Shown in pieces: positions 23,368-34,315 of a stretch of 64,000 bases of DNA; positions within the stretch are counted from its first letter, which is position 1; every line of letters starts with the position of its first letter. Below the pieces are notes generated by a model. The model saw only the letters and a list, made by a program, of their open reading frames with translations. It had not been told where the DNA came from and did not search any database. This stretch comes from Epiperipatus broadwayi (Eukaryota > Onychophora > Udeonychophora > Euonychophora > Peripatidae). The DNA is taken from positions 1 to 64,000 of the forward strand of contig JAQFVV010006549.1 of NCBI GenBank assembly GCA_028023455.1, written 5' to 3'. The position numbers and the translations under genes were made by a program.

Positions 23368-23414
23368 CCTTCAGATCAGCTGATTTCAAGTTGATTTGCT
23401 ATCATCAGTGAAGG
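23368..23414 (-). ncRNA. Hammerhead-like ribozyme core, unit 1 of the 23-kb tandem
   Basis: On the minus strand: CCTTCA (helix I), CTGATGA (box 1), a weak helix II region, GAAA (box 2), helix III palindrome ATCAGCTGAT, C (cleavage-site H17), then TGAAGG (helix I). Helix I pairs perfectly over 6 bp. Both conserved boxes are canonical, but helix II (TAGCAAATCAACTT) hardly pairs, so catalysis would be weak or absent. Predicted cut between 23374 and 23373. Confidence 0.6.
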
Positions 23415-23673
23415 ATAGGAGTTAGAAACTAGACCTAAACACTAACTCCAAACGTTTATGCAACAAGTTCCTATCAGTTTGCAAGCATGAATTTTTTAGA
23501 CATGTAAATGTCTTCAAACTCAGCTTATCAAGCCAGATAGTTATATGGGTCTGATATCAGTTCAGTTTCTCCACATAGTCAAAGCCTCTGCAATATATAT
23601 CATTGCAAGAAACTTTAAAGATACATTTATGAAAAACAAAAACAAGTTTTACATACGTAAACTTGCTATCGCT

Positions 23674-23707
<34 letters not shown>

Positions 23708-23795
23708 TAGGTGGAGTTTACCAATAGCTCTAAACAAGCTTTGTTTTTATAAGTGCTGACAGAGAAGGAATTCAAAATCTCTATCATTAACCCTA

Positions 23796-23841
23796 CCTCC
23801 AGACCAATTGGTTTTATGCTTATGCATTACCTCAGTGAAGG
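23796..23841 (-). ncRNA. Hammerhead-like ribozyme core, unit 2 of the 23-kb tandem (damaged)
   Basis: On the minus strand: CCTTCA (helix I), CTGAGGT (box 1 with the last A changed to T), a degenerate helix II, TAAA where GAAA is expected, helix III palindrome ACCAATTGGT, C, then TGGAGG (helix I, 6 pairs with one G-U). Two conserved core positions are lost, so it should be inactive. The helix III palindrome and helix I remain. Confidence 0.5.
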
Positions 23842-24056
23842 GGTGGGTCTAAAAACTAGATCTAAAAAGCTACTCTCAAAAGCTTGCGCTTATAAAAACA
23901 TGTCTCTATCAATTTGAAAGTCTCAACTTTTCGGATGAATAAATGTCTTCAAATCCAGCTTTGCAAGTCAGATAGCTATATTGATCTGAATTCAGCTCAG
24001 GTTTACCATATAGTAATAGCCTCTGCAATATAGCATCACAAAAGCCATCAAAGGTG

Positions 24057-26039
24057 TGCACTTACACATACCTATATATAATAGAGATGAGGAAAATATG
24101 CAGTTAATAAATAAAACATTATTTTGATATTTTTTAGTTTACCTTGATCCAAATCATGTTGAAACACAAGCTTAGTGGTATTGATAGAAAAGAACATGAT
24201 GATTTCAAATAAAGGAAAAAGAATTATGAATTAACATTTTAAAAGTCTGAATACAATAAGAAATGTCAGCAAAATTTTTTCTTTTTGTATTAACATAAAC
24301 AGAAGAAAGCAAATTGCTAATTTATTCTTTTGGTATTTTTCTAGAGAAATTTTTATCTCTAGGATCTGAGATTAATTGTCATTATAGTAGGTGCTGTAGA
24401 TAATAAAGAAAATAATCTAGATTATGGTGCATGCTGTAGATAATGGGGAAAACAGAAAAACAGCATTCAACAGTCAGATTCATTTTAGTGATGATTAATG
24501 AAATTCTATACTGCAAAAGGTTTGGTAAAGCAGTGAAAGTGTGACCTGCAGTGAAGGATTTGCTTTACTGCTATTTGGAATTACAAGCTTATAGTGAAAA
24601 TCTTTTAATGTGAGAGGTTAAGCAAAAACAATTAACACCATCAGTTAAAACCCCTAAGCATACTATCCAGTCCAGTAAATAAAGTCTATGAGAAATTGTA
24701 ATATCAACACTTATAATCTGCCAGAAAAGGAAAAGACCAGACTATACAACTAAATTGCTGAAAACTTACAGGTATTTGATATGTAATACACGAATATAAA
24801 CTAATATACTTGTCTAAAATGTGAAGAAAAAAAGATATGTTTCTGAAAAAATTCTATGAAAGGATCAAGGTAATTATGAAAAGAAAACACATCTAAAACC
24901 TAGGAGGGAAAATACTAAAGATAATGAATGGAACAGTAAGATATTCAGATACTGAAAGATTAATTAAAAATAATGAAATTTCTAAAGATAAAATAAATTC
25001 AATATTATGTAAGCGTATACTGTATTTTACCTGTGAATTAAGATCATAAATTTAAATTGAAAGTTAAAGGATTAGTTATGCTGCACTTTATATATATATA
25101 CTTACTATAAAAAATCAAATTTCAATGTTAAAATTTATTCATAATTTTATATATATATACACAAGATTATGTATATAACTTCAAGGAAATACAGATATCA
25201 AATTAGAATATTATTATAAACACACATGTGGAGTTATTAAAAGTGAGGACTGAAGTAGATGAACTGTTTGTTGAATAAAAATATCTTACTCATTTTTATA
25301 TTTATACATAACACTGCTAAATGGGATGAAACTAAATATCTGAATTTGTTTATTGAAAATGGATTCAGTATTATACAATTGACTTTTTTATATTCATTTA
25401 TGAAATTACTGAATGGAAAAACTAAATATATAAATTTTTTTGGTGTAACTGATTGATTATTTTATGATTGATTGTGAAATTACTAAACAAAGAGAATAAA
25501 ATATATGAACTCATTATTATAATCATCTTAATAATTTTATACAAGATGAGAAATTTACAGTTGAAATTTATTTCATCAAGCTACAATCAAACTACTTAAA
25601 CCTCGTTTTGTTAATAAATGGTTTCATTATTTATTAATCCATTTGTTCATGTTTTATATGTGATTAAATGTTATAACCACAACACACACCTATTCTAGTC
25701 CATAAAAATATCCACAACTCTGAAAACATGCAGACCACTGAGTCATGTGCTGGAGTCTTACAATAGAAATTGGTAAATGATGATGACTATTATCTTAAAT
25801 AATTCCAAGTAAATATTCACTGAGGAGGTTTGGCACCTGGGGTTTCTATAAATAGAAGCCTAAAACAAAGAAAATACTTTGGAGTGATTTTAATAATCAA
25901 AATCATCACCAACATTTCTTATTGTAGAATTAATTTTATTTAGTTTAAACATGATGATGCCAACACATATGTGAGAGCATACATATTGATGATTATAGAT
26001 ATATGCCTGAGAAACCTTGAATATTTTATATTTATTATA
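24057..26039. other. AT-rich stretch without a recognisable gene
   Basis: No domain-bearing frame. The area at 24.5-24.8 kb has short protein-like scraps, which might be more Ty3 debris, but I cannot support that. Confidence 0.45.
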
Positions 26040-28400
26040 TATTGAACTAGATGCTAGATTCAATTCAATGGTTTTATTGCCAAAAATTAAAACCTTTTAT
26101 TTTTATTAAATTTCTAATGTTAAAATTTTTTTTTTTAAATTATTTAAAAAGTGGTACATGTATTAACAAATATACTTGTTTAGGTTTAACATTGATTTCT
26201 AAAATATTTTTCTTTTACTGCTTGTTTTTACTTTTTTTATTAAAGTAATTAAAAGCAAGCAAACTTGTTAATTATATTGCTGTTTCTTTTATTTTAATTA
26301 TGGTCATTTCTAATTTATTCTAAAAGTGGTGATTTAATTTTGTGTTGTTGTTTTTGTTTAAAATAATCCCTGGTTAGAATTTCTAATTAGTTTGAGTGGG
26401 AGATTGAGATTTGCCCTGCCCTAAGGCATAGAATTCGAAAACAAGAAAGTTTACATGGGAATTGGGAATGTGGGTATAAATAATCACAAATTTCAGATAA
26501 TAGATTATTCTTGGCTAGAAAAAGCTGCTTCAAAGTGATATATTCAATATTCATTATCATACTTTGACTATAGCCTGCTGATATTCGGATGTATTGTTAG
26601 CAGTTTGGATATTTTACTTCTTTTAAACATCATTAAAAGATTTTGTTTCTTTATGATGTAAAAACTCACTGCCATAAGTATTCTAAATTCCAACATGCCT
26701 TGCTAATTTAACCAAAGGATGGACCCCTAACTTCCAGCAGTTCTTCTATCATGCTATGAAATTCCAAAATAAACCAGATTCCCCAATATGCCTCTACACT
26801 TGCCATTGTCATGAAGAGAAGACACCTGAAATATGAACTTAAATAAAAGTGTGCATTCTTTGAAACTATGTGAACTTTGCTTTACCATAAGGTATATACA
26901 TTTTTTTATTCTTTTTAGAGTGGTTTTTAGTTAAATCTATGCTCAATCTAAAAATAAATCTGTAATCTTAATCATTATTTAATCTCCTATTTACTAACTG
27001 TAATTGCTTTTCATTGTATTTTATATAGTCTTGGAATCTTAATTTTAAGGTTCCGACTTTGTTTTCCATTTTGCTTATTGGAGAGTGTATTGTGAGTTTA
27101 TATTTTTTATGCTTAATAGGTCTCTATTTATAGGCCTAAATCTTTCTAAATGCTTTAGCAGTTTTTCATAATTTTAATTTGCTCACCTATCCATAATTTA
27201 TTGTCCAATAATTAAATTACATCACTGTGTTTGTCCTTTTTGCAAATTGCAAATCTTTTGGCTGGCAGTTTATCATGTTTGTTATTTTAGTTTTTCTTTG
27301 ATAGAGATTTTATTTTCTATAGTTCAGATCATGTAGATTGTAATGTTCCCTTTTTTTGTGTGAGACTAACCTTGACTGGTTTAAATGTACTTGTCTGTGA
27401 GCATTTTGCAGAATTATGACATTCTTAGTTCCAACATTTCTTTTCTGGGCTAAGAAAAGCTCATCTGTGCTGTTTTGTTGGTTCACCACACATCCATCTT
27501 TCTAAATCTTTATAAGAAATACGTGGAATTGGTTTAGGTGAACTGCTAGCAGGAAGATAGTCTTAATTCCTATTTAAATTCTAGGTGATAGAACATTTCT
27601 TTCTGCTAAGGCATTTAATGTTTTCATAGTTTCAACTCATATACAATGTCTGATAAATTAATTCACTATTAATCTAGGTCAACATTCATATTTTGTTTGC
27701 TAGATTTATTTAATCTTTTTGCTTTAAATTTATTTGTCAGAGCATGTATTTGTTATTCTAATGATCTCACTTTCTTGGGCAGACATAACTGGTTTTCTAA
27801 TTAATTATCTGTCTCCTCTTGAGAGTTTAATTATTATTCTTAGCTGAAAGAAATTTCTTACCTCCTTTTCTAATTCACTATTAGAAAATTAATCAGTCTG
27901 CCAGAGTAGTGACATTTTATTCTTTCTAATATATGCTTGACATAACTATATTTATTGTGTGCAAATCTTTACTTTATAATTTTATATTTCTTGTAATATA
28001 ACTTTAAAATTGTTTAAACTTAATTTGGCTGATATTTGGTCTTAGTGCTTTTATTTTCTCAATTTCTCAACAATATTTAAGATTTCTTGTTTTCCCCTCA
28101 ATTTAGTTGGCACAAACCATCATCCTCATCTACTTTTGATCTTGGTAAGTAAATTTTTCATGTGATGTGATGCACTGTAACTTCTTATTAAATGGAGTCA
28201 GGAATCTTTCAGAAACTATGCACAGAGAAACCTGTTAGCCACTTTCCCTTCCCTTTCTATTTCCCACCCTATGTTTTTCCATAATCTGTTCCATCCCATT
28301 TTCACAACATAATCTTTGTCAACTCTATGATATGCAATTATCTGATGGTGCCTTCTGTGATTAAAAGCACATTGAGTGCCCAGTACATAGATAATAAATT
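26040..28400 (+). repeat. Putative 5' LTR
   Basis: Begins TGAACTAGATGCTAG, shared with the downstream copy. It holds a TATA-like GGGTATAAATA at ~26472 and AATAAA at ~26842, ~370 bp apart, a plausible promoter-to-polyA spacing within an LTR. It is homologous to 29637-31125 up to ~27516; the remaining 0.9 kb has no counterpart downstream. The end at ~28400 is set only by the primer-binding-site-like sequence. Confidence 0.5.
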
Positions 28401-28401
28401 T

Positions 28402-28418
28402 TGGTGCCTAACATGGGA
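28402..28418 (+). promoter_or_regulatory. Primer-binding-site-like sequence
   Basis: TGGTGCCTAACATGGGA resembles the TGG-CGCC-AAC-GGGG type primer-binding sites complementary to tRNA 3' ends in LTR elements. It lies between the LTR-like repeat and the gag-like ORF, where a PBS belongs. Several mismatches to any ideal site are expected in a decayed copy. Confidence 0.4.
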
Positions 28419-28669
28419 TTTCAATTTTAAAAGCCCATGAGAGATTTTGTTTAGACAATTTAGAAAGATTTCAGTTGTAGGAGGTAAGATGTAGTAGGCA
28501 GGGATTAGTTTTTCTTAGTTATGGCATGTATTGTTAGAGCAGTTTGGTATAAGAGGGTTCATCTTTTTCACATGAAATAAATATGCAAACAGAAAATAGC
28601 AATTTATTTGCTTTTAGATTTTTTGCTTTTTTTAAGAAGTTAGTATAGTGACTTTAGTCTTGTGTGAAA

Positions 28670-29223
28670 ATGGGAGTAGCTGAAAAAGAAGAGACAGAGA
28701 CTAGGATGATAATGATGGAAATGATAAGGGCAGAAATGAGAGAAATGTGGCAAGAATTCAAGCAAAGTCAGCAACCAATGCTGGATGAATTGAAAGCAGA
28801 AATAAAGGAAGAAAATAGAAAAATGCATAAAAAATGAAAGAAGAAATTAGCAAGTTCAAAGTAGAAATGATTAAAGAAATGAAAGCAATGAGGAGAAAAA
28901 TAATGGGAAGAGTAGAAGAAGGGCAGGAAGGAGAAAAGGAAGTTGAGATGGAAAATGATCTGGAAAATGAGTTGAGTAAAGAAATTGAGCTAGAACAAGA
29001 TAGTGTTCAGACAGAGAAGATGGAAATAAAGTTTGAAATAAGTAGAGTGTGGATAGAAATAGATAGTGTGGTGGAGAAAGGAAATCTAGAAGAAAGCTAT
29101 AGGTTAAAGGCCATCAATAATATTAGACAGTATGATTTTAAGGATGAAATAGAAGTCATCTATAAAACAATCTTATTTCAAATATTCACAAAGATGATCA
29201 AAAATATTTTTTTCATTTACTAG
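28670..29223 (+). pseudogene. Gag-like coiled-coil ORF with a frameshift
   Basis: The first frame (28670-28837, 55 codons, MGVAEKEETETRMIMMEMIR ...) ends at TGA within an A6 run. The second frame (28834-29223) continues smoothly in the -1 frame (KEEISKFKVEMIKEMKAM ...). The joined product is a long, highly charged E/K-rich helix with heptad-like spacing, followed by an acidic region and a more mixed C-terminal part (SYRLKAINNIRQYDFKDE). Similar charged helical regions open gag of many animal Ty3-like elements. The break in an A run is most simply an indel; programmed -1 slippage is possible but untested. No zinc knuckle is seen before the frame degrades beyond 29223. Confidence 0.45.
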
Positions 29224-29636
29224 TGCTGATAGCATCAATAATAAAGTGAGACAGTTTAAAGATATGTGGAGTTTTGCTAGGATGAAAGATTTTAAGATAG
29301 GTGGGGCAAAAAATAAAACAGAATGTGAAAGAGATAAGGTAAAGAATTATAAACTAAAAAAATCAAGAGGGGAAAAACAATCTTTATTATTGAACTAGTT
29401 AAAAAAAAACCACCTGACAAAAGTTAAAGGTTCAGCTTCTAGTAATCAGTTGGATTGTTTTAATAAAAAAGATTTTATTAATGACTTATGAGAATGGATA
29501 AGTAAAATGTATTTTAATAAAATATTGTTTTAGAGTGTAAGGCATATGTTCAGCCAGGTTTCTAGGAGGTGTGGTTAAAATGTTTATAGTAAAAAAAAGC
29601 ACAAATGTTTTTTTTTTGATGACATGTTGGAGCAGT

Positions 29637-31125
29637 TGAACTGGATGCTAGATCCGATTCAATGGTTTCATTACCAAAAATTAAAACCTTTTATTATTTA
29701 TTAAATTTCTAATGTTAAAAAAGAAATTAAAATTATTTAAAAAGTGGTATGTATATTAACACACATACTTGTTTAGGTTTAAAATATCTCTCATTCTGTT
29801 TTTTTTTATAAAAAAAAAAAAAAGATTTCTAAAATAGTTTTCTTTTACCGCTTATTTTATTTTTTTTTATCAAATTAATTAAAAGCAAGCAAACTTGTTA
29901 ATTACATTCCTGTTTCTTTTATTTTAATTATGGTCATTTCTAATTTAATTCTAAAAGCAGAGATTTAATTTTATGTTGTTGTTTTTGTTTACAATAATTC
30001 CTGGTTATAATTCCTAATTAGTTTGAGTGGGAGATTGAGATTTGCCCTACCCTAAGGTGTAGAATTGGAAAACAAGAAAAGGAATCTGAGTATAAATAAC
30101 CCCACAAATTTTGGATGATATGGATTATTCTTGGCTAGAACAAGCAGCTTTAAAGTAATAAATTCAGTATTTATTTTCATACTTTGATTATAATCTGCTG
30201 AGATTCAGACAATATTGTTAGCAGTTTTGATATTTTTTTTTTTTATAAATCTGCAGTCATTAAAAGATTGTTTTTCATGTCAAAACTCACTTCCAGATGT
30301 ATTAAAAATTCCAACATGCCTTGCTAACTTAACCAAAGGATGGACTCTGACTTCCAGCTGTTCTACCATGCTAAGAAATTCTAAAATAAACTGGATTCCA
30401 CAATATACCTCTATACTTGCCACTGTCATGAAGAGAAGACATGTGAAATATAAACTTAAGTAAAAGTACACACTCTTTGAAACTATGTAAACTTTGCTTT
30501 ATCATAAGGTAAATGCATTTTAAAATTATTTCCAGAGTATATTCTTTAGTTAAATCTCCACTCAATCTAAAAATAAATCTGTAGCCTTAATCATTATTTA
30601 ATCTCCTATTTATTAACTGTAATTGCTTTTTATTGTATTTTATAGTGTATCTCAGAATCTTAATTTTAAAATTCTGACGTTGCTTTCCATTTCATTTATT
30701 GGAGAGTGTATTGTGAGTTTATATTTTTATGCTTAATAGGTCTCTGTTTATAGCCCTAAGGCTTTCTAAATTCTTTAGCAGTTTTTCATAATTTTAATTC
30801 ACTACCTATCCATATTTTATTGTCCAATAATTAACTTAAATCACTGTGTTTTGGCTTTTAAAAAATCACAAATCTTTTGGCTGGCAGTTTATCATGTTTG
30901 TTATTCTAGTTTTTCTTTGGTAGAGATTTTATTTGCTATAGTTCAGATTACATAGTCCATAATCTTTCCTTCTTTTGTGTGAGACTAACTATGGCATTTT
31001 AAACATACTTGTCCATGAATGTTTTGCAGAATTATGACATTCTTAGTTTTGCCATTTCTTTTCTGGGATAAGAAAAGCTCATCTGCACTGTTCCATTGGT
31101 TCTCCACACATCCATTTTTCTAAAT
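29637..31125 (+). repeat. Putative 3' LTR, truncated
   Basis: Begins TGAACTGGATGCTAGATCCG and tracks 26040-27516 closely, including AAGCAAGCAAACTTGTTAATT, GAGTATAAATAACC (TATA-like), CCAACATGCCTTGCTAACTT and TTTTGGCTGGCAGTTTATCA. Similarity stops at ~31125 after TTTTTCTAAATG. Small indels, including an A run at ~29811-29824, separate the copies. Confidence 0.6.
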
Positions 31126-31774
31126 GTTTATATCTCATACATAAATACAGTACTTTATGTAGTTTTTGTTGGCATATATTTATTGAGTTTAGGTTGACCT
31201 TTATTTATTTAATGTTGAAATGTACATAATTTCATTCAGGTATAAATAGATGATAAGTACATCTTTTTTTAATTAAAGTAATACATATATTTAGGATATT
31301 TAATTTGAGTCACACTTGATAAAAATGACTATAAGTTAGTTTAATTCATCTTCTGATTGAGACCTTGAGTATACTGTTATATAAATAACTAGGCATATAT
31401 GAATATTTACTTAAATATGCAAAGTCTAATATATTTATAAATTATAAATGATATCTTTTGTTTAGTTTTATCCTTCCACACATGTGACAGGAATTTAAGA
31501 AAAGAATTCATCTTGATATTGTTCTTATTTTCTTTATGTAAATGGAACAGCAGATTATAAATAACAGGTGGATTCTTAAAAAAAATTAACGAAGGTATCT
31601 GTTGTTTATTCATATTGTTTTTTTTGTTCACAAGTAAAGATATACATTTTTTAAAAAATTAACTTCTATTCTGTTTTATTTATCTTATTCACTTATCATT
31701 ATAGATTATAGTCACACATCATGTTTATAAAGTCGATATTACATTTACCTTTGAGATTATAGAATATTTAATTA
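31126..31774. other. AT-rich stretch without a recognisable gene
   Basis: Nothing supported; the 74-codon minus frame here is A/T-driven. Confidence 0.55.
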
Positions 31775-31954
31775 TTTAGATATATATTAGTAATAGTAAC
31801 AAGTCATATGTCACATGACTTATATATAGCTTGCACTTACAAATATGTAAAATTAAGAGCGTGCTAATAGCTCTAAACAAGCTTTTTTTTTATTTATGAT
31901 AAATGCTACTACAAGAGAAGGCATTCAAATCATTTTTATTTTAAATGGTCCCCA

Positions 31955-31995
31955 TCCCCAGACCGGTTTCGACCTATGGGTCTCTTCAGTGAGGA
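31955..31995 (-). ncRNA. Hammerhead ribozyme motif, type I (left unit)
   Basis: Minus-strand order: TCCTCA (helix I), CTGAAGA (box 1), GACC-CATA-GGTC (perfect 4-bp helix II with tetraloop), GAAA (box 2, whose last A opens helix III), palindrome ACCGGT (helix III), C (H17), TGGGGA (helix I). All conserved core bases are present. Helix I forms 6 pairs with one G-U. Helix III has no loop, so it would pair between two molecules or two tandem units, as in minimal dimeric hammerheads of PLEs and animal retrozymes. Predicted cut between 31961 and 31960. Confidence 0.8.
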
Positions 31996-32537
31996 GTTGG
32001 GACATTAGATCTAAAAAACCAACTCAAGCAAAGCATTTATCTAAAAGATAATTGTTAGAAGAAGATCTGAAACTTTTAGACATCTACATGTCTTTAAAGT
32101 CAGCTCTCCAACTGAAAAAATCATATGGGACTGAACTTAATTCAGATATTCCATATATTAGTAGGCTTAGCTCTTGAATTTAGCTAAAGCCACAACAGCA
32201 AAATAATAATAGTAATAGTAACAAGTCAGCTTGTTTAGAGCTATTAGCACGCTCTTAATTTTACATATTTGTAAGTGCAAGCTATATATAAGTCATGTGA
32301 CATATGACTTGTTACTATTACTATTATTATTTTGCTGTTGTGGCTTTAGCTAAATTCAAGAGCTAAGCCTACTAATATATGGAATATCTGAATTAAGTTC
32401 AGTCCCATATGATTTTTTCAGTTGGAGAGCTGACTTTAAAGACATGTAGATGTCTAAAAGTTTCAGATCTTCTTCTAACAATTATCTTTTAGATAAATGC
32501 TTTGCTTGAGTTGGTTTTTTAGATCTAATGTCCCAAC

Positions 32538-32578
32538 TCCTCACTGAAGAGACCCATAGGTCGAAACCGGTCTGGGGA
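32538..32578 (+). ncRNA. Hammerhead ribozyme motif, type I (right unit)
   Basis: This is the plus-strand twin of the motif at 31955-31995. TCCTCA 32538-32543, CTGAAGA 32544-32550, helix II GACC 32551-32554 with GGTC 32559-32562, GAAA 32563-32566, helix III palindrome ACCGGT 32566-32571, C17 at 32572, TGGGGA 32573-32578. Predicted cleavage falls after 32572. The identical core in both units suggests recent activity or recent duplication. Confidence 0.8.
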
Positions 32579-32700
32579 TGGGGACCATTTAAAATAAAAA
32601 TGATTTGAATGCCTTCTCTTGTAGTAGCATTTATCATAAATAAAAAAAAAAAAAAACTTGTTTAGAGCTATTAGCATGCTCTTAATTTTAGATATATATT

Positions 32701-33382
32701 GGAAATTAATAATATATCCCTTTAATTTCAAAATATATTGTTTGAATCTTTTCATATTTAGTAATGAATGTATATATGTAAATAAGTTTAGAAATATAAA
32801 GAGTCTCACGGTATTACTTTTCACATGCTCATGGTTAATGGAGATTGATAAAGCTTTTCCCTTTCTATATTTACTGTTACAGATTATAGCTCGCCTTTAC
32901 ACACACATAATGTTATATATATTTGGAACCTCCATTTGTGGGATATATAATTTAAAGAGCTCATTATCACAACCATTTATTATTACAATATATATTATTG
33001 AAGTATAAATAAGTATGTGTACAAGCTTTTAATGTTGATATGCTAGAATACTCCAGAAATAGAATAAATAATTAATATGCAGAAAAGCAACTACTTACTG
33101 AAAATTGCAATGGGTTAATTTGTATGTAAAGAAAAGTTCACTTATGCAAACAAGCAAAGTTGATAAAGAGTCTGCAGAATTAAATTAGGGCAATAATCTA
33201 AAAGAAATGCAATAGTGTAAAATAAATGTAGAAATAGTATACTGAGTTTCATTTTGTTGCTCTGGAAATTAATAAAAAAGATCTCTAATCAAAAATCCAA
33301 TTTGACTATCTCAGAATAATATGAGCTATAGGGTGCTGACAAAATTATAGTTTACAAATCTCAGAATTAAAGAGATTTTATT
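32701..33382. other. AT-rich stretch without a recognisable gene
   Basis: Nothing supported. Confidence 0.55.
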
Positions 33383-34315
33383 GGGGTTTCCAATATCGGT
33401 ATTACTGATATTGGGATCCTAGTAATACTGAAGAAAATTCAATATAAAAATACTGAATCAAGAAAACCGGTACTTCACTATTGATTATATTTTGAATCAA
33501 ATGTAAAATTCTAAGAATTTGATAAAATTCTTGGAATTTTAAACCAGATTTAAAATATTTTAAAAAGCTCTTTTTAGAGTAATTATTTTTCTAAACGATA
33601 TTACTTTATTTTACTTTTTCTTGCTTTAAAATATAAAAAAAATTTAAGCTAAAAAATATGTACTTAAAAAATTACCGTGTTTTTATATATGGCAATATTC
33701 TATTACTGTTATCATTTTAAGCCAAAATTTGAAGTAAAATTACCATGAAATATGGTAATTACCATATATATTTCAAGTTTTATCAGTTTCGATTGTATGA
33801 CATTTTTTAAAATGTTGAATTAAAAATCCATGTAAAGAATAGGGTGTTAATCAAAAAATGTTTTCATATTCAAAGTCAAATAACTGGTAGTGCAGAACAT
33901 CTATATCTTCGCTAAATGGAGTTTGGAGTGATCATAAACATTATTTTTACAAAAAAATTCTTTAGTTTTATTCTTCAGGAACATCAATATTAATTGATTT
34001 TTTTATCCTGTCACTTCTCAAAATGTAATCAGATGCCATTTTTAAAATATTTGCTCTCAGCATTTTTTCAATCAATTATTAACAAAAATTCGGTCGATGC
34101 TTTCAGATGATACCATCGATAATTTATGCTAAAAGCCTATTTTTTAAAACAAAAATATCGTGTTTATATTCTTTTATTCTTTTTGTTAATTTCTTTTAAT
34201 TCAAGTTTTACTAATGATTTTACAAATGAATTAAAGTTTTATTTTTTTTTTACTTATGTTTTTCTTATTTTATGACTTTAAATTTTGTAAAGACTTTATG
34301 CTTAACTCATAACTG

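Larger units (their letters stand above)
23298..24056 (-). repeat. Tandem pair of ~430-bp hammerhead-bearing repeat units
   Basis: Two same-orientation copies start at 23298 (CTCCAAACAAGC) and 23728 (CTCTAAACAAGC), a 430-bp period. They share, in order, an Nx-GAAGG segment, the hammerhead-like core, TAGAAACTAGA-CTAAA, CAAGC-TATCA, ATG-AAATGTCTTCAAA-TCAG, GATAG-TATA and AGCCTCTGCAATATA. The spacer between them holds GTTTTACATACGTAAACTTG and a (TA)n tract at 23676-23704. The family is the same as the units at 31.8-32.7 kb (AATAGCTCTAAACAAGCTT and CAGTGAAG/GAGG words). On the minus strand each unit has one type-I hammerhead-like core. The layout resembles retrozyme or PLE terminal tandem repeats. 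Confidence 0.7.
26040..31125 (+). mobile_element. Probable non-autonomous LTR retrotransposon (internally deleted)
   Basis: Two same-orientation copies of a ~1.48-kb sequence (26040-27516 and 29637-31125, many substitutions and small indels) bracket a segment with a primer-binding-site-like sequence at 28402 and a coiled-coil gag-like ORF at 28670-29223. This order (LTR, PBS, gag, LTR) is that of an LTR retroelement without pol. The 5' LTR would extend to ~28400 and the 3' LTR would be truncated at ~31125. No clear target-site duplication or polypurine tract was found, so an alternative is a segmental duplication. Confidence 0.55.
31775..32700. mobile_element. Retrozyme-like insertion: inverted and tandem 427-bp hammerhead units with target-site duplication
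   Basis: TTTAGATATATATT stands at 31775-31788 and again at 32687-32700, enclosing 31789-32686. Inside, 31793-31884 is the exact inverted copy of 32227-32318. The following segment (31885-32226) is the inverted copy of 32319-32655. The right half then restarts with CTTGTTTAGAGCTATTAGCA at 32657, 427 bp after the same word at 32230. The order is therefore a-b followed by a'-b'-a'' (primes inverted), which is what two circularly permuted units in opposite orientation would give. Arms are almost identical, so this is a young insertion. Each unit carries one hammerhead core. No coding capacity; the small open frames here are incidental. Confidence 0.75.

Noticed and set aside
32525-33008. Two opposed open frames of ~100 codons
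   Set aside because: They lie across the hammerhead repeat and AT-rich sequence and have hydrophobic, A/T-driven composition. They are by-products of the repeat.
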